This document shows, piece after piece, positions 1 to 9,441 of a stretch of DNA of 64,000 nt. Source of the stretch: a virus. The notes under the pieces were generated by a model. That model was not told where the DNA came from, did not search any database, and worked only from the letters and a program-made list of their open reading frames with translations. Each line of letters opens with the position of its first letter. Within the stretch, counting starts at the first letter, position 1. The stretch is taken from IMG/VR virus record IMGVR_UViG_3300021963_000023, positions 124,001 through 188,000 of that record; one strand, 5' to 3'. The position numbers and the translations under genes were made by a program.

Positions 1-1
1 A

Positions 2-2248
2 ATATGTAGCATTGACAAAACAGGTATTGATTTCACAGTAGATGGAAATAGAGAAAAAATAATTAAAGCTCAAAATACTAAATTGGAGGCTTTAACTAAA
101 AATATGTTAGATAATAAAAATCTAAGAAAATTAGTTATTGGTAACCCAAAACAAATTGATGATTATATCATAAATGGATTTGTTGGTAAATCTAAATCAT
201 ATTTACCAAATCCATATAACGCGGGACAATTAACAACAGGTGTAACAGGAACAAATAAATTTATTGATTTATACATTGGACAACCTATTGAATTTTCAAC
301 ATATACCGGTGTAACAGCAAACAGATACAATAACATATATGCTGACTTTTTTAGAGTTAATAATATTGAAATAACGGAAGAGAATATCTACTCACATAGA
401 GAGCTTGCTAGAATATATGCTGGTTGGGTTAAAGATAATAAAGCAACCAATAATACTTTTATACCTACCAACGCATTATTTAAAACATATATAAAAACTG
501 AAATATTTGATCCACAGGATTCTAGAATTTCATTTTTTTTACAAAACCTTATAAAAAAGTTTAAAGATTTAGGTAAGGAAAAAAATAAAGAGAAAATAAC
601 ATTATACCATGGATATAACGAAGCTAAAACAACGAAATTAGATTTATATCAATATTTTAAATCGTTTAACGATAAGTGGATTGCTGGTAATGCGATTGGA
701 CAAAGACATTTAATGGATGAGTTTTTATTCTTAGATAGGGCTAATAGAGATATTGGTGATAAAGCATATGTAAGTTTAGAAAGAATTATTTCTCTAGGTA
801 GTGAGAAAAATGCAAAAATAGATTTATACAGTGCAATATCAACTTTGATACAGGGCACAAATTTTGATATGAGACCATTACCGGCTTACATTAATTTTTA
901 TGGTACCAATACTAGTAATAAAAAAAGAATTATACCATCTAAAAACTTAGCTAGAAATTTATTCGGAACATTTTTAGATGTTGACTATCAGGACTCATCA
1001 CCTAAAATCATATTACAATATATTAATAAGACATCTCAATACTTGGATATGTCTATAGTTAATAAGGACTATAAATTTAAGAGTGACAGTTTTGATATTA
1101 AGGATACAAATAATAATCCATTAATTGTTGAACCAAGAATATTCATGGAAACAGATACTGCTAATTCAAATAGGGTTGTATCTTTTGAAGTTAATTTTGG
1201 TGATCAAGCTCAGGGTGTTTTTAAAAGTATATCATTAGATCAAAGCACATATAAAAACACAACAGAAAGTGCCCTTGCTCAAGAAAGATTGGCAAGATCA
1301 CAAGGTGGTGGTGGATCACATTCCGTGGACATAGGATTATTTGACATTTATAAAACAGCATCATATCAATGTAGTGTTACTTGTATGGGTAATGTAATGT
1401 TACAACCAACAATGTATTTCTATTTAGCAAATGTTCCAATGTTTAATGGGACCTATTTAATATTTGATGTTAGTCACTCAATAAAAGCTGGACAATTTGA
1501 AACATCATTTACTGGTGTTAGAATTTCAAACAGCACGTTACCATCTCTTGATAGTACGTTTATGTCTAGTTATAGACCATTATTTAGTAGACTACTATCA
1601 TCTGCGGTTAAGAAGAAACAACAAAGTATTCAAAATCCCACAACAGAAAAAACAATTACAACCAAGGATAAACAAACTATTAGTATTGATCCAGGTTTCC
1701 CAGTTGGTGGCGAAGATCTAAATAAAATAATTATAAACCAATCTGGGTTGTTATATGATATTATACCATATAATGGTGCAAAAGTCGGTGGTGCAAATGA
1801 AAAGTATATTCAATACATTGAGCCTAAAAAGGGTGAATTCTGGCTTAGAACAAGGGTGGCATTATTTGGTGGTTCAAAATATGACCCAACAGGTGAATTA
1901 CAATTAATTAGTGGATGGAATGCTTATCCAAATGTTCTTAAAACATATAATGATATTAAAGACACCCTTTTTGATTATTATTCAGTAAGATTACAAATCA
2001 ACAATAATAAAGAAGAGATTTTTAAATATGATACGGAATTTCAGAACCCAGCTTTGGGTTTATCATACACTTTAATTACCGATATGAATCCATCTACCAA
2101 TAGATTTAATGGCCCAGTACATAACGGTCCAGCAATAAGTGATACTCAAGCTGGAGAGTATGGTATGTCAATGTGTGCTAAACTGATGAAAAAATTAAAA
2201 CTAAAGGAAGGGGATGTGGTGTATTTTAGGTTAATTAAAAGAAAATAG
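2..2248 (+). CDS. Baseplate hub-like structural protein (5' end outside window)
   Basis: The reading frame is open from the first base, so the gene starts upstream of the window; a TTG at 83 is not needed as a start. About 749 codons are visible. In the middle (nt about 1320-1540) is a block ending in FNGTYLIFDVSHSI and FETSFTGVRI. This resembles the pattern in tail hub proteins of the gpD/gp27 type (a beta domain in which a fixed point is followed by 'G.Y.V..V.H.i....f.T.f.g.ri'). The rest is Asn/Thr/Tyr-rich, as in other virion proteins here. It lies just upstream of small virion-like genes. The hub assignment rests on this one motif and the large size; another tail or baseplate protein is possible. 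Confidence 0.5.
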   Translation: MCSIDKTGIDFTVDGNREKIIKAQNTKLEALTKNMLDNKNLRKLVIGNPKQIDDYIINGFVGKSKSYLPNPYNAGQLTTGVTGTNKFIDLYIGQPIEFSTYTGVTANRYNNIYADFFRVNNIEITEENIYSHRELARIYAGWVKDNKATNNTFIPTNALFKTYIKTEIFDPQDSRISFFLQNLIKKFKDLGKEKNKEKITLYHGYNEAKTTKLDLYQYFKSFNDKWIAGNAIGQRHLMDEFLFLDRANRDIGDKAYVSLERIISLGSEKNAKIDLYSAISTLIQGTNFDMRPLPAYINFYGTNTSNKKRIIPSKNLARNLFGTFLDVDYQDSSPKIILQYINKTSQYLDMSIVNKDYKFKSDSFDIKDTNNNPLIVEPRIFMETDTANSNRVVSFEVNFGDQAQGVFKSISLDQSTYKNTTESALAQERLARSQGGGGSHSVDIGLFDIYKTASYQCSVTCMGNVMLQPTMYFYLANVPMFNGTYLIFDVSHSIKAGQFETSFTGVRISNSTLPSLDSTFMSSYRPLFSRLLSSAVKKKQQSIQNPTTEKTITTKDKQTISIDPGFPVGGEDLNKIIINQSGLLYDIIPYNGAKVGGANEKYIQYIEPKKGEFWLRTRVALFGGSKYDPTGELQLISGWNAYPNVLKTYNDIKDTLFDYYSVRLQINNNKEEIFKYDTEFQNPALGLSYTLITDMNPSTNRFNGPVHNGPAISDTQAGEYGMSMCAKLMKKLKLKEGDVVYFRLIKRK

Positions 2249-2260
2249 TAAATATTGAAG

Positions 2261-2268
2261 TATTTATT
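2261..2268 (+). promoter_or_regulatory. Late-promoter-like motif (variant)
   Basis: TATTTATT followed by AGTAT lies 18 nt before the start at 2287. It is a one-base variant of the TATTTATA motif found before several tail genes. Confidence 0.25.
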
Positions 2269-2286
2269 AGTATATATTTTAACATT

Positions 2287-2484
2287 ATGGAAAAAATAAA
2301 TAAATCGGTAGATCAGTTCTTAAACCCAAAGGTTTCAAGACAAGTATCAAATGACTCAATGGAGAGAGAAGAATGTGATTTACAAACTGGCGAATGCTAT
2401 GTTATTAGATCAAAAGATGGTATCGTTGAAAGAATAAATAAAAAATACATTACCGAAGACGGTAGACAACTATTACAAGACTAA
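2287..2484 (+). CDS. Small hypothetical protein, 65 aa
   Basis: No family recognised. It is a short, charged, soluble protein with two cysteines in the stretch ECDLQTGECY, followed by a predicted beta hairpin (YVIRSKDGIVERINKKYI). It ends 4 nt before the next gene and is probably co-transcribed with it. The ATG follows an AT-rich leader without a Shine-Dalgarno sequence. The position between a baseplate-like gene and a coiled-coil virion-like gene suggests a virion or assembly role, but this is inference only. Confidence 0.6.
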   Translation: MEKINKSVDQFLNPKVSRQVSNDSMEREECDLQTGECYVIRSKDGIVERINKKYITEDGRQLLQD

Positions 2485-2488
2485 TACT

Positions 2489-3130
2489 ATGTTAGAACAA
2501 AAACTTTTGGAAGAAATAAATAGATATAAATCTATTAACAAAAACGCAAAATCACTTTATGTGATTAATGAGCAAGAATTACCAGCAGCTCCAGCACCTG
2601 AAGATGCTGCGCCAATAGAACCAGGTATGGATGCACTTCCAATGCCCCCAGCTGCACCATTAGAACCAGGAGCGGAAGCGTTACCAGATTCACCGGAAAC
2701 TAGTAGTACAGAAGAAGTTGATGTTACAGATTTAGTTAACATGACTAAAAACATTAAAAATGAGTTAGAAACATCAAAAGGTGAACACGGTAATGTTTTG
2801 CAACAAATGGACGCTGTATTCAGTAAACTAGATGATCTTGAAATGAAATTGGGTAATATGGATGCTGTTATAGCAAAAATTGACCAATTGGGTACCAAGG
2901 TAGACGGAATGAAACCTCAAACCCCTCAAGAAAAATTAGAAATGCGTTCTTTAGATTCATATCCATTTAACGAAAAACCTCAAGAGTTCTTCGCGCATAA
3001 GCAACAAGAAATGAGAGCTAGTGGGAAAAACGAATATGTTTTAACCAAAAGCGACATTCAAAACTACTCTAAAGAAGACTTAACACAATCATTTAACCCT
3101 TTTGAAGATGAAGAACAATCTCAGTTCTAA
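2489..3130 (+). CDS. Pro/Ala-rich coiled-coil protein, probably virion-associated
   Basis: 213 aa in three parts: a short N-terminal helix (residues 1-25), a Pro/Ala/Glu-rich linker (about 30-75, with LPAAPAPEDAAPIEPG-like steps), and a long heptad-like region (about 80-145, LDDLEMKLGNMDAVIAKIDQL) typical of a parallel coiled coil. The C-terminal part is polar and ends in FNPFEDEEQSQF. The 3' end overlaps the next gene by 29 nt in another frame. No enzyme motif is visible. A structural or scaffold-like role fits the composition, but I recognise no family. Confidence 0.6.
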   Translation: MLEQKLLEEINRYKSINKNAKSLYVINEQELPAAPAPEDAAPIEPGMDALPMPPAAPLEPGAEALPDSPETSSTEEVDVTDLVNMTKNIKNELETSKGEHGNVLQQMDAVFSKLDDLEMKLGNMDAVIAKIDQLGTKVDGMKPQTPQEKLEMRSLDSYPFNEKPQEFFAHKQQEMRASGKNEYVLTKSDIQNYSKEDLTQSFNPFEDEEQSQF

Positions 3131-3488
3131 TGTAAACTTATTCCTAGGGTTGCAATGCCAATTTAAGATAATGCATTGGCAAACAAAGGGTTATGCTAGA
3201 CATCAAGCATTTGGTAACATTTATGATACCCTAGACGGCCTAATAGACACATATGTTGAGGTATCAATGGGTAAATTTGGTAGATTCGTTTTAGATGAGT
3301 CAACTAGAAATATTGAAATATTTAACTTACAAGATATTGAAATCGTTAAGTTTATTCAAAAAATAAAACAATTTTTAATTGATTTAGGTAAGGAATTATC
3401 CCCAGAAAGCGACACTGACTTATTAAATATAAAAGACGAAATGCTTGCTGAAGTTAATAAATTGGCATATCTTTTGACCTTAGAATAG
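3102..3488 (+). CDS. Dps/ferritin-like small helical protein
   Basis: 128 aa, mainly helical. Residues 25-53 carry H25-W-Q-T-K-G, H34, D49 and E53, within HWQTKGYARHQAFG and LDGLIDTYVE. Dps proteins have the ferroxidase set His, His, Asp, Glu in the same order ('HWN.KG....H ... D...E'). Here the second His to Asp spacing (15) and Asp to Glu spacing (4) match Dps, while the first His pair is 3 residues closer. The protein is shorter than Dps (about 160 aa) and lacks a long N-terminal tail. It is related to a family of uncharacterised phage proteins (possibly DUF5856). Iron or DNA binding is inferred. The start overlaps the preceding gene; Met3 is an alternative start. Confidence 0.55.
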   Translation: MKMKNNLSSNVNLFLGLQCQFKIMHWQTKGYARHQAFGNIYDTLDGLIDTYVEVSMGKFGRFVLDESTRNIEIFNLQDIEIVKFIQKIKQFLIDLGKELSPESDTDLLNIKDEMLAEVNKLAYLLTLE

Positions 3489-3518
3489 TAATATAAAAAT
3501 ATTTTAAAAATAATTGAG

Positions 3519-3545
3519 ACCGGATTTTTTAATCCGGTTTTTTTT
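3519..3545 (+). terminator. Rho-independent terminator
   Basis: A perfect 8-bp stem ACCGGATT / AATCCGGT with a TTTT loop is followed by seven T. It closes the Dps-like gene's transcript and insulates the gp32-like gene. Confidence 0.9.
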
Positions 3546-3590
3546 ATGTATATTTTGATATAAGATTTTTAACAATTAAAAAAAACTATC

Positions 3591-4427
3591 ATGGCAACAG
3601 TAGATTCAGTACTTGCACAGTACGAAAAAAACAAAAACGCTACAAGTAGCAACGCAAACAAAATGTCGAGTGAAGACAGATTGAAAAGGTATTTCACAAC
3701 AGTCCTTCCTAAGGGAGTTAAATCTGGTGAAAAACGTATCAGAATTTTACCAACAGTAGATGGTGAAACACCATTTAAAGAAGGTTATTTCCACGAAATT
3801 CAAATTGATGGTAATTGGACTAAATTATATGATCCAGCTCAAGAAGGTAAACGTTCACCTTTGAATGAGGTTAAGGATGCATTATATGCAACTAAGGTTC
3901 AATCTGACGCTGAATTAGCTCGTCAATATCGTTCACGTAAGTTCTATATCGTTAAGGTTATCGATAGAGACAATGAGCAAGACGGACCAAAATTCTGGAG
4001 ATTTAAACATAACGCCAAAGGAGATGGTATTATGGATAAGATATTCCCGGTTTTCCAAAAGAAAGGTGACATTACTGATGTTCAAACAGGTAGAGATATC
4101 ACATTATTCTTAGCATTAACTAAATCTGGTAATGGTAAAGAATATACATCGATTAATTCGGTTATGCCAGAAGATCCATCTCCACTTCATGAAGATGCTG
4201 CTCAAGCTAGCGCATGGGTTAACGAGGAAACAACATGGAATGATGTTTATTCTAAAAAACCAGAAGAGTATCTAGAAATGGTAGCTAAAGGTGAGACACC
4301 AACTTGGGATACTGAAAACAAAAAGTGGGCGTCTAATTCTCAAGGTGAGGTGGTTTTTAGTGCACCTTCAGCGCCTATTGAAGACCCTCAAGAAGAAGAG
4401 GAAACAGATGAGAACTTACCGTTCTAA
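3591..4427 (+). CDS. 32: Single-stranded DNA-binding protein, gp32-like
   Basis: 278 aa. It binds ssDNA at the phage fork and during recombination. The N-terminal LAST-like basic region, the central OB-type domain (residues about 35-185, with KRIRILPTVDGETPFKEGYFHEI and FWRFKHNAKGDGIMDKIFP) and the acidic tail ending in EEEETDENLPF follow the gp32 plan. The tail ends in the LPF/IPF-like tip used by SSBs to recruit partners. T4 gp32 has a His/Cys3 zinc site; this protein contains no cysteine at all, so the zinc site is absent. It is first in the replication block, after a terminator, with an A-rich leader in place of a ribosome binding site. Confidence 0.88.
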   Translation: MATVDSVLAQYEKNKNATSSNANKMSSEDRLKRYFTTVLPKGVKSGEKRIRILPTVDGETPFKEGYFHEIQIDGNWTKLYDPAQEGKRSPLNEVKDALYATKVQSDAELARQYRSRKFYIVKVIDRDNEQDGPKFWRFKHNAKGDGIMDKIFPVFQKKGDITDVQTGRDITLFLALTKSGNGKEYTSINSVMPEDPSPLHEDAAQASAWVNEETTWNDVYSKKPEEYLEMVAKGETPTWDTENKKWASNSQGEVVFSAPSAPIEDPQEEEETDENLPF

Positions 4428-4437
4428 ATTAATTAAA

Positions 4438-4463
4438 GGGGTGGAGATAACGTCAGAAGCCCC
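4438..4463 (+). other. Possible hairpin upstream of uvsX
   Basis: GGGGT (4438-4442) can pair with GCCCC (4459-4463) across a 16-nt loop, in the 55-nt gap between the gp32-like and uvsX genes, followed by ATTTT. It could be a weak attenuator or a translational operator. The stem is short. Confidence 0.25.
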
Positions 4464-4482
4464 ATTTTAAAAAAACTATAAA

Positions 4483-5496
4483 ATGGCTATTAAGAAAAAA
4501 CAATTTAGCGACGAAGATATTCTAAAGGAATTTTCGACTAAGACAAAGTATAAAGAAACTAACCACTATTATTGCGGTCAACCATTCTTGGATGCTTGTG
4601 GTATGCCAGGTCCAGTTATGGGTGGTATTAATATGTTCTTAGGTCACTCTAACTCTTCTAAAACAACAGCAATGATTTTAGCTGCGGCTGATGCTCAAAA
4701 AAAGGGGCACCTACCTGTCTTTATTATTACTGAGAAGAAGTGGAATTGGGAACATGCGGTTCAATTAGGTCTTCAAGCTGAACAAGATGAAGATGGAGAA
4801 TGGCACGGTAATTTTATCTTTAATGACGGGTTTGATTACATTGAAGAAATCACTGAATTTATTAACAAATTGATTGATGCTCAAGCTAGTGGTAAACTTA
4901 ACAAATCAATATTAATTTGTTGGGACTCTGTTGGATCTGTACCATGTAAAATGACATTTGAAGGTAAAGGCGGTAAACAACATAATGCTTCTGCTTTAGC
5001 TGATAAAATTGGAATGGGAATTCATTCTAGAATTTCTAAATCAAAGAAAGAAGATTATCCAACAAAAGAAAATCCATTATATGTAACCATGATTGTTGTT
5101 AACCAACCGTGGGTGGAACTTCCAGATAATCCATTTGGACAACCAGAGATTAAAGCGAAGGGTGGCGAAGCGTTATGGTTAGCATCTTCAATTGTATTCT
5201 TATTTGGTAATCAAAAGAAAGCTGGTATCAATCACATTGATGCAGTTAAAGGTGGTAGAAAAGTTACATATGCAATCAGAACTAAAATCTCAATTCTTAA
5301 AAACCACGTAAATGGTTTAGCATATAGAGATGGTAAGATTATTGCTGTACCACAAGGATACATTCATGATACTAAAGAAGCTTTAGAAATTTATAAAAAA
5401 GATTATTCTGATTATTGGAATAAAGTTCTTAGTGGGTTTGGTGAAGGTGATATCGTGTTCTCAGAGTCTGAAGATGAAGAGATTGGAGGCGAATAG
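4483..5496 (+). CDS. uvsX: UvsX/RecA-type recombinase
   Basis: 337 aa. It forms filaments on ssDNA and catalyses strand exchange for recombination-dependent replication. Walker A is GHSNSSKTT (residues 54-62), unusual for Ser-Ser in place of the Gly before Lys, as seen in UvsX-type proteins. Walker B is SILICWDSVGS (about 147-157). The L2-type region and the MIVVNQPW segment follow, then an acidic C-terminus. It lies directly after the gp32-like gene and before the 5' exonuclease gene, which fits a recombination and replication operon. The start ATG follows an A-rich leader. Confidence 0.9.
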   Translation: MAIKKKQFSDEDILKEFSTKTKYKETNHYYCGQPFLDACGMPGPVMGGINMFLGHSNSSKTTAMILAAADAQKKGHLPVFIITEKKWNWEHAVQLGLQAEQDEDGEWHGNFIFNDGFDYIEEITEFINKLIDAQASGKLNKSILICWDSVGSVPCKMTFEGKGGKQHNASALADKIGMGIHSRISKSKKEDYPTKENPLYVTMIVVNQPWVELPDNPFGQPEIKAKGGEALWLASSIVFLFGNQKKAGINHIDAVKGGRKVTYAIRTKISILKNHVNGLAYRDGKIIAVPQGYIHDTKEALEIYKKDYSDYWNKVLSGFGEGDIVFSESEDEEIGGE

Positions 5497-5502
5497 GAAA
5501 TT

Positions 5503-5510
5503 TTATATTG
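5503..5510 (+). promoter_or_regulatory. Early/middle-promoter-like motif
   Basis: TTATATTG lies 25 nt before the 5' exonuclease start. It is one of several TTATATT motifs in front of non-structural genes. Confidence 0.3.
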
Positions 5511-5535
5511 TTTAACATTTAACACAACAGACGAA

Positions 5536-6561
5536 ATGTCTAACACATTATTGGTTGATGGAGATAATTTATTAACCATAGGTTTCTACGGACAAAAGAA
5601 TAGATTTTATAAGGGTCAACATATTGGGGGTTTATTCCACTTTATTGACACCCTTAGAAGATCTTTCGAAACATATCAGTTAGACAAAATTTGTGTATTT
5701 TGGGATGGTAAAGAAGGCTCTCTATCTAGAAAGAAAATTTACCATCACTACAAAGAAAACAGAAAGCAAAGAAACAGAACGGAAGAGGAAATTAATTCAT
5801 ATCAATATCAAAGAAATAGAATTAAAAAATACCTAGAAGAATTATACGTTAGGCAAGCCGAATTTGAATACTGTGAATCTGATGATTGTATTGCTTTCTA
5901 TGCTCAAACTTCCCCAACAGAAAAGAAAATAGTTTATTCTTCTGATAGAGACCTCGTACAATTAATTAATGATGAGGTTATATTATACAATCCATCTCAT
6001 AGAAAGGTGTATTCTAAAAATGACATGATGCCTTATGATCATGAAGAAGTACTAATCGAAAACGTAAAGCTCATAAAAATATTATGTGGCGATCCATCTG
6101 ACAACATATTTGGTATTAAAAATTTGGGAATAAAAAGACTCATTAGCCTCTTTCCTGAAATTAAAACAAAACAGTTAACCTTACAAGAAGTAAGAAATCA
6201 AGGTAATTTAATATTTGAATCTGATAAAGAGAATAAATTAATTCAAAACTTCCTAACTGGTGTTACTAAACTAGGTGTTTTTGGAGATGAATTCTTTGAG
6301 ATAAATAATAAAATGGTTTGTCTAGATGATCCAATATTAACAGATGAAGCCAAAATAGGTATCATATCCTTGATTAAGGAGAATTTGGACTCAGAAGGTA
6401 GGTCATATAAGAACACCATGAAGATGATGATGGAAGATGGTTTATTCAGCATATTACCTAAAGCGGATGATTCTTGGATAAAATTCCTAAACCCATTTCT
6501 AAGGTTAACACAGATAGAAAAAAATAAAAAAAAAATAATAAAATTTAATATTAAAAAGTAA
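5536..6561 (+). CDS. rnh: RNase H / 5'-3' flap exonuclease (T4 Rnh-like)
   Basis: 341 aa. It removes RNA primers and 5' flaps from lagging-strand fragments. Acidic metal ligands of the PIN/FEN fold are visible: LLVDGDN (D8, D10), VFWDGKEG, CESDDCI, SSDRDLVQL, then the helix-hairpin-helix region LCGDPSDNIFGIKNLG. The C-terminus is Lys-rich (KNKKKIIKFNIKK) and is encoded partly by an A10 run, where a sequencing error or slippage would alter the last residues only. It is a little longer than T4 RNase H (305 aa). It lies between uvsX and an unknown gene in the replication block. Confidence 0.87.
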   Translation: MSNTLLVDGDNLLTIGFYGQKNRFYKGQHIGGLFHFIDTLRRSFETYQLDKICVFWDGKEGSLSRKKIYHHYKENRKQRNRTEEEINSYQYQRNRIKKYLEELYVRQAEFEYCESDDCIAFYAQTSPTEKKIVYSSDRDLVQLINDEVILYNPSHRKVYSKNDMMPYDHEEVLIENVKLIKILCGDPSDNIFGIKNLGIKRLISLFPEIKTKQLTLQEVRNQGNLIFESDKENKLIQNFLTGVTKLGVFGDEFFEINNKMVCLDDPILTDEAKIGIISLIKENLDSEGRSYKNTMKMMMEDGLFSILPKADDSWIKFLNPFLRLTQIEKNKKKIIKFNIKK

Positions 6562-6566
6562 CATTT

Positions 6567-7016
6567 ATGAATAGTAACTTACAAGACCCAAACAAATTTG
6601 AGTTTTTACTAACATTAGACGGGAATATCATTTGTCAAAGATTTTTCAATGTCAGAGATTATAATCCAAGAACCAGAAGATCAATAAATTTACATGAAGA
6701 AGTAAAATTTATTTGTACGGAAATTTCAGACGATTTAAAAATAAAAAGTTCCGATTATTTGAGTGAAAATCAGGCATTTTTTATGAATAACGACATTGTG
6801 GAAGACCCCAAAGAATTGGATGAGCAGTATTTTTTGTTGCAAATTAAACAAGGCGACGAGGTATTTATTGAAAGAATATTCCCTGCCCATTACTATCACC
6901 CAAAGGTTAGATATGCGGTAGATATCAGACCAAAACTGAGGAAGATTTTGGGAGATTTAACTGAAGTTTTGTCACTTAGTGATCCTGAGACGACTTACCT
7001 TCAGTACAAGCTTTAA
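6567..7016 (+). CDS. Unknown protein with an internal tandem duplication
   Basis: 149 aa. Two similar halves are visible: residues about 11-48 (FEFLLTLDGNIICQRFF ... RRSINLHEEVKFI) and about 85-128 (YFLLQIKQGDEVFIERIFP ... RYAVDIRPKLRKIL). Each has a beta strand, an Arg-Phe/Ile-Phe pair, a Tyr/Pro step, and a helix. I recognise no family. It lies 5 nt after the exonuclease gene and 30 nt before the helicase gene, so a role in replication (for example helicase loading, as for T4 gp59) is possible from context only; there is no sequence evidence for it. Confidence 0.65.
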   Translation: MNSNLQDPNKFEFLLTLDGNIICQRFFNVRDYNPRTRRSINLHEEVKFICTEISDDLKIKSSDYLSENQAFFMNNDIVEDPKELDEQYFLLQIKQGDEVFIERIFPAHYYHPKVRYAVDIRPKLRKILGDLTEVLSLSDPETTYLQYKL

Positions 7017-7046
7017 TTTTTATTAATAATTTGAAATAACATATAT

Positions 7047-8432
7047 ATGAATGACATAAATTTTGGTCACTTAGGGGCTAACTATCAGTTATCTTTACTT
7101 AAGCTGATCATTGAAGACAGGAAGTTTTCGGAAACAATAATCGAGGTCATAGAGCCTGACTATTTTGATAATAGTGGAATGAAATTTATCGTTCAAAATA
7201 TAAAAGAATATTTTGAGACTTATGGTAAGACTGTGCCACAGTATAATGCGATCGAGGAACAAATAAAGGCTGAAAGCATTTCCGATACTAACAGAAAGTC
7301 AAATCTTGACATGTTATTAAATATTAAAAACCACGTCATTGAACTAGGAAGCATTCCCGGTACCAAGGATAGGGCTATAAAATTCTGTAAACAACAAGTA
7401 GTAAAGAAGGCAATTAAGAAAATTGAGGAAATTACTAAAAGGGGTGACTTTGAACAGTATAGTACTATTGAGAAAATTATTCAAGATGCCCTTCAGGTTG
7501 GCGTTATGGATCATGAAATCGAAGATGTGTTTGATAATGTCTTAATGGCACTACAAGCAGACAATAGAAGACCAATTCCAACGGGAGTTAATGGTATTGA
7601 TGGGTTATTAGATGGTGGATTAGGTAGAGGCGAATTAGGGGTTGTATTAGCTCCAACCGGTACCGGTAAAACAACATTATTAACCAAATTTTCAAATGAG
7701 GCATACAATTCTGGATACAATGTTGTACAGATATTTTTTGAAGATAACATTAATAACATTAAAAGAAAGCACTTTACAATTTGGACCGGTATATCTCCCA
7801 AGGATCAACCATTAGAAGCAGAGAAGATTGAAGAAATCGTTGCTGAAAGAAGAAAAGAATCCAAGGGTGAACTTAGGTTATTAAAACTACCAAGTGATTC
7901 TGTTACAATTTCTGAAATAAAATCTAAATTAAGAAAGCTACAATCTGATGGATTTAGAATAGATTTAGTAACTTTGGATTATGTTGATTGTATCACCCCA
8001 GAAAAAACGAATTATAATGAAGAGTGGAAAGGGGATGGGGCTATTATGAGACAGTTAGAATCCATGACATCTGAATTTGATGTGGCTATTTGGACAGCAA
8101 CACAAGGTAATAGAGAATCTATTAAAAGTGAGGTTGTAACAACAGATCAAATGGGTGGGTCAATTAAAAAAGCACAAATTGGTCACGTTGTTTTATCTAT
8201 TGGTAAAACGATAGAACAAAAAGAACAGAATCTGGCAACAATAACACTTTTAAAATCTAGAATAGGAAGAGATGGGGTAATTTTTAATAACTGCAAATTT
8301 AACAATGAGTTCTTAACTATTGACACAGATTTTCAAAATACATTACTTGGCTATAAAGAAGAAAAAGAAGAGCAAAAGAGAAACAGAACTAGCACTGTTT
8401 ACCAACAATTCTTAGAAAAAAATACAAACTAA
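7047..8432 (+). CDS. 41: Replicative DNA helicase, DnaB/gp41-like
   Basis: 461 aa. It is the 5'-3' hexameric helicase that unwinds the fork ahead of the polymerase and works with the gp61-type primase encoded at 40835. It has an N-terminal helical domain (1-150), then a RecA-type core opened by [17 protein letters not shown]. Walker A is APTGTGKTT (about 202-210), Walker B is [10 protein letters not shown], and a Gln sensor region ([10 protein letters not shown]) and [14 protein letters not shown] follow. The tail is basic and charged. Length and motifs match DnaB-family helicases. It lies in the replication block upstream of nrdB. Confidence 0.9.
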   Translation: MNDINFGHLGANYQLSLLKLIIEDRKFSETIIEVIEPDYFDNSGMKFIVQNIKEYFETYGKTVPQYNAIEEQIKAESISDTNRKSNLDMLLNIKNHVIELGSIPGTKDRAIKFCKQQVVKKAIKKIEEITKRGDFEQYSTIEKIIQDALQVGVMDHEIEDVFDNVLMALQADNRRPIPTGVNGIDGLLDGGLGRGELGVVLAPTGTGKTTLLTKFSNEAYNSGYNVVQIFFEDNINNIKRKHFTIWTGISPKDQPLEAEKIEEIVAERRKESKGELRLLKLPSDSVTISEIKSKLRKLQSDGFRIDLVTLDYVDCITPEKTNYNEEWKGDGAIMRQLESMTSEFDVAIWTATQGNRESIKSEVVTTDQMGGSIKKAQIGHVVLSIGKTIEQKEQNLATITLLKSRIGRDGVIFNNCKFNNEFLTIDTDFQNTLLGYKEEKEEQKRNRTSTVYQQFLEKNTN

Positions 8433-8442
8433 AAATAAAAAA

Positions 8443-9420
8443 ATGACAGAAAAAATTTTAATGGACAATCCGGGACGTTTCGTTCTTTTCCCAATTCAGC
8501 ATGATGATTTATGGAGATTATTTAAGCAACAAGAAGCATGCTTTTGGACAGCAGAAGAAATTGATCTTGGACAAGATATATATGATTGGGACAACAAACT
8601 AAATGCTGATGAACAACATTTTGTAAAACATGTTTTGGCTTTTTTTGCGGCATCAGACGGAATTGTAAATGAAAATTTAGCAATGAATTTTGTTAATGAG
8701 GTTCAATATACTGAGGCAAAGTTTTTCTACTCATTTCAAATGATGATGGAAAACATTCACAGTGAAACATATTCATTGTTAATTGACTCATATATTAAAG
8801 ATAAAGAAGAACAACATAAATTGTTTAATGCTATTGATACTATACCAGCAATTAAGAAAAAAGCTGACTGGGCAATCAAATGGATTAATTCAGAATCATT
8901 TGTTGATAGACTAGTGGCATTTGCTGCGGTTGAAGGTATATTCTTTTCTGGTTCATTCTGTTCAATCTTCTGGTTAAAAAAACGTGGTTTAATGCCAGGT
9001 TTAACATTCTCTAATGAATTAATTTCTCGTGACGAGGGTATGCATTGTGATTATGCTTGTCATTTATTTAATAACCATATTGAAAAGAAAATATCAGAGA
9101 AAAGAGTTAAGGAGATTATTTGTGGAGCATTAGAAATTGAAAAGGAATTTATATTAGAAGCTTTACCAGTCCGTTTAATTGGTATGAATTCTGAATTAAT
9201 GGGTCAATACTTAGAATTTGTTACTGACAGATTGTTAGTTGCTTTAGGTTGTTCTAAAGTTTACAATTCAGAAAACCCATTTGACTTTATGCAAAATATT
9301 GCGTTACAGGGTAAAACAAACTTTTTTGAAAAAAGAGTTGCTGAATATCAAAAGGCTGGTGTAAATAAAACAAACGAGTCAGAAGATTTAAATTCTGCAT
9401 TTGGTGATGTTGATTTCTAA
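8443..9420 (+). CDS. nrdB: Ribonucleoside-diphosphate reductase beta subunit (class Ia)
   Basis: 325 aa. It holds the diiron-tyrosyl radical cofactor for NrdA and so supplies dNTPs. Ligands are intact: D72 ([11 protein letters not shown]), E103 and H106 with radical Tyr Y110 (MENIHSETY), E in [12 protein letters not shown], and E/H in SRDEGMHCD. The sequence tracks eukaryotic R2 closely, including [19 protein letters not shown] and the [13 protein letters not shown] segment. The C-terminus ending GDVDF corresponds to the peptide that docks on the alpha subunit. It is 21 nt upstream of nrdA. Confidence 0.96.
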   Translation: MTEKILMDNPGRFVLFPIQHDDLWRLFKQQEACFWTAEEIDLGQDIYDWDNKLNADEQHFVKHVLAFFAASDGIVNENLAMNFVNEVQYTEAKFFYSFQMMMENIHSETYSLLIDSYIKDKEEQHKLFNAIDTIPAIKKKADWAIKWINSESFVDRLVAFAAVEGIFFSGSFCSIFWLKKRGLMPGLTFSNELISRDEGMHCDYACHLFNNHIEKKISEKRVKEIICGALEIEKEFILEALPVRLIGMNSELMGQYLEFVTDRLLVALGCSKVYNSENPFDFMQNIALQGKTNFFEKRVAEYQKAGVNKTNESEDLNSAFGDVDF

Positions 9421-9441
9421 AAAAAATAATAGAATAGAAAA

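Noticed and set aside
83-88. TTG at 83 as a start codon for the first gene
   Set aside because: The frame is open to the window's first base with ordinary codon use, so the gene simply enters from upstream.
6521-6561. A10 run at the 3' end of the exonuclease gene as a second programmed frameshift
   Set aside because: The -1 frame stops within a few codons and adds nothing conserved-looking, so there is no sign of a functional extension.
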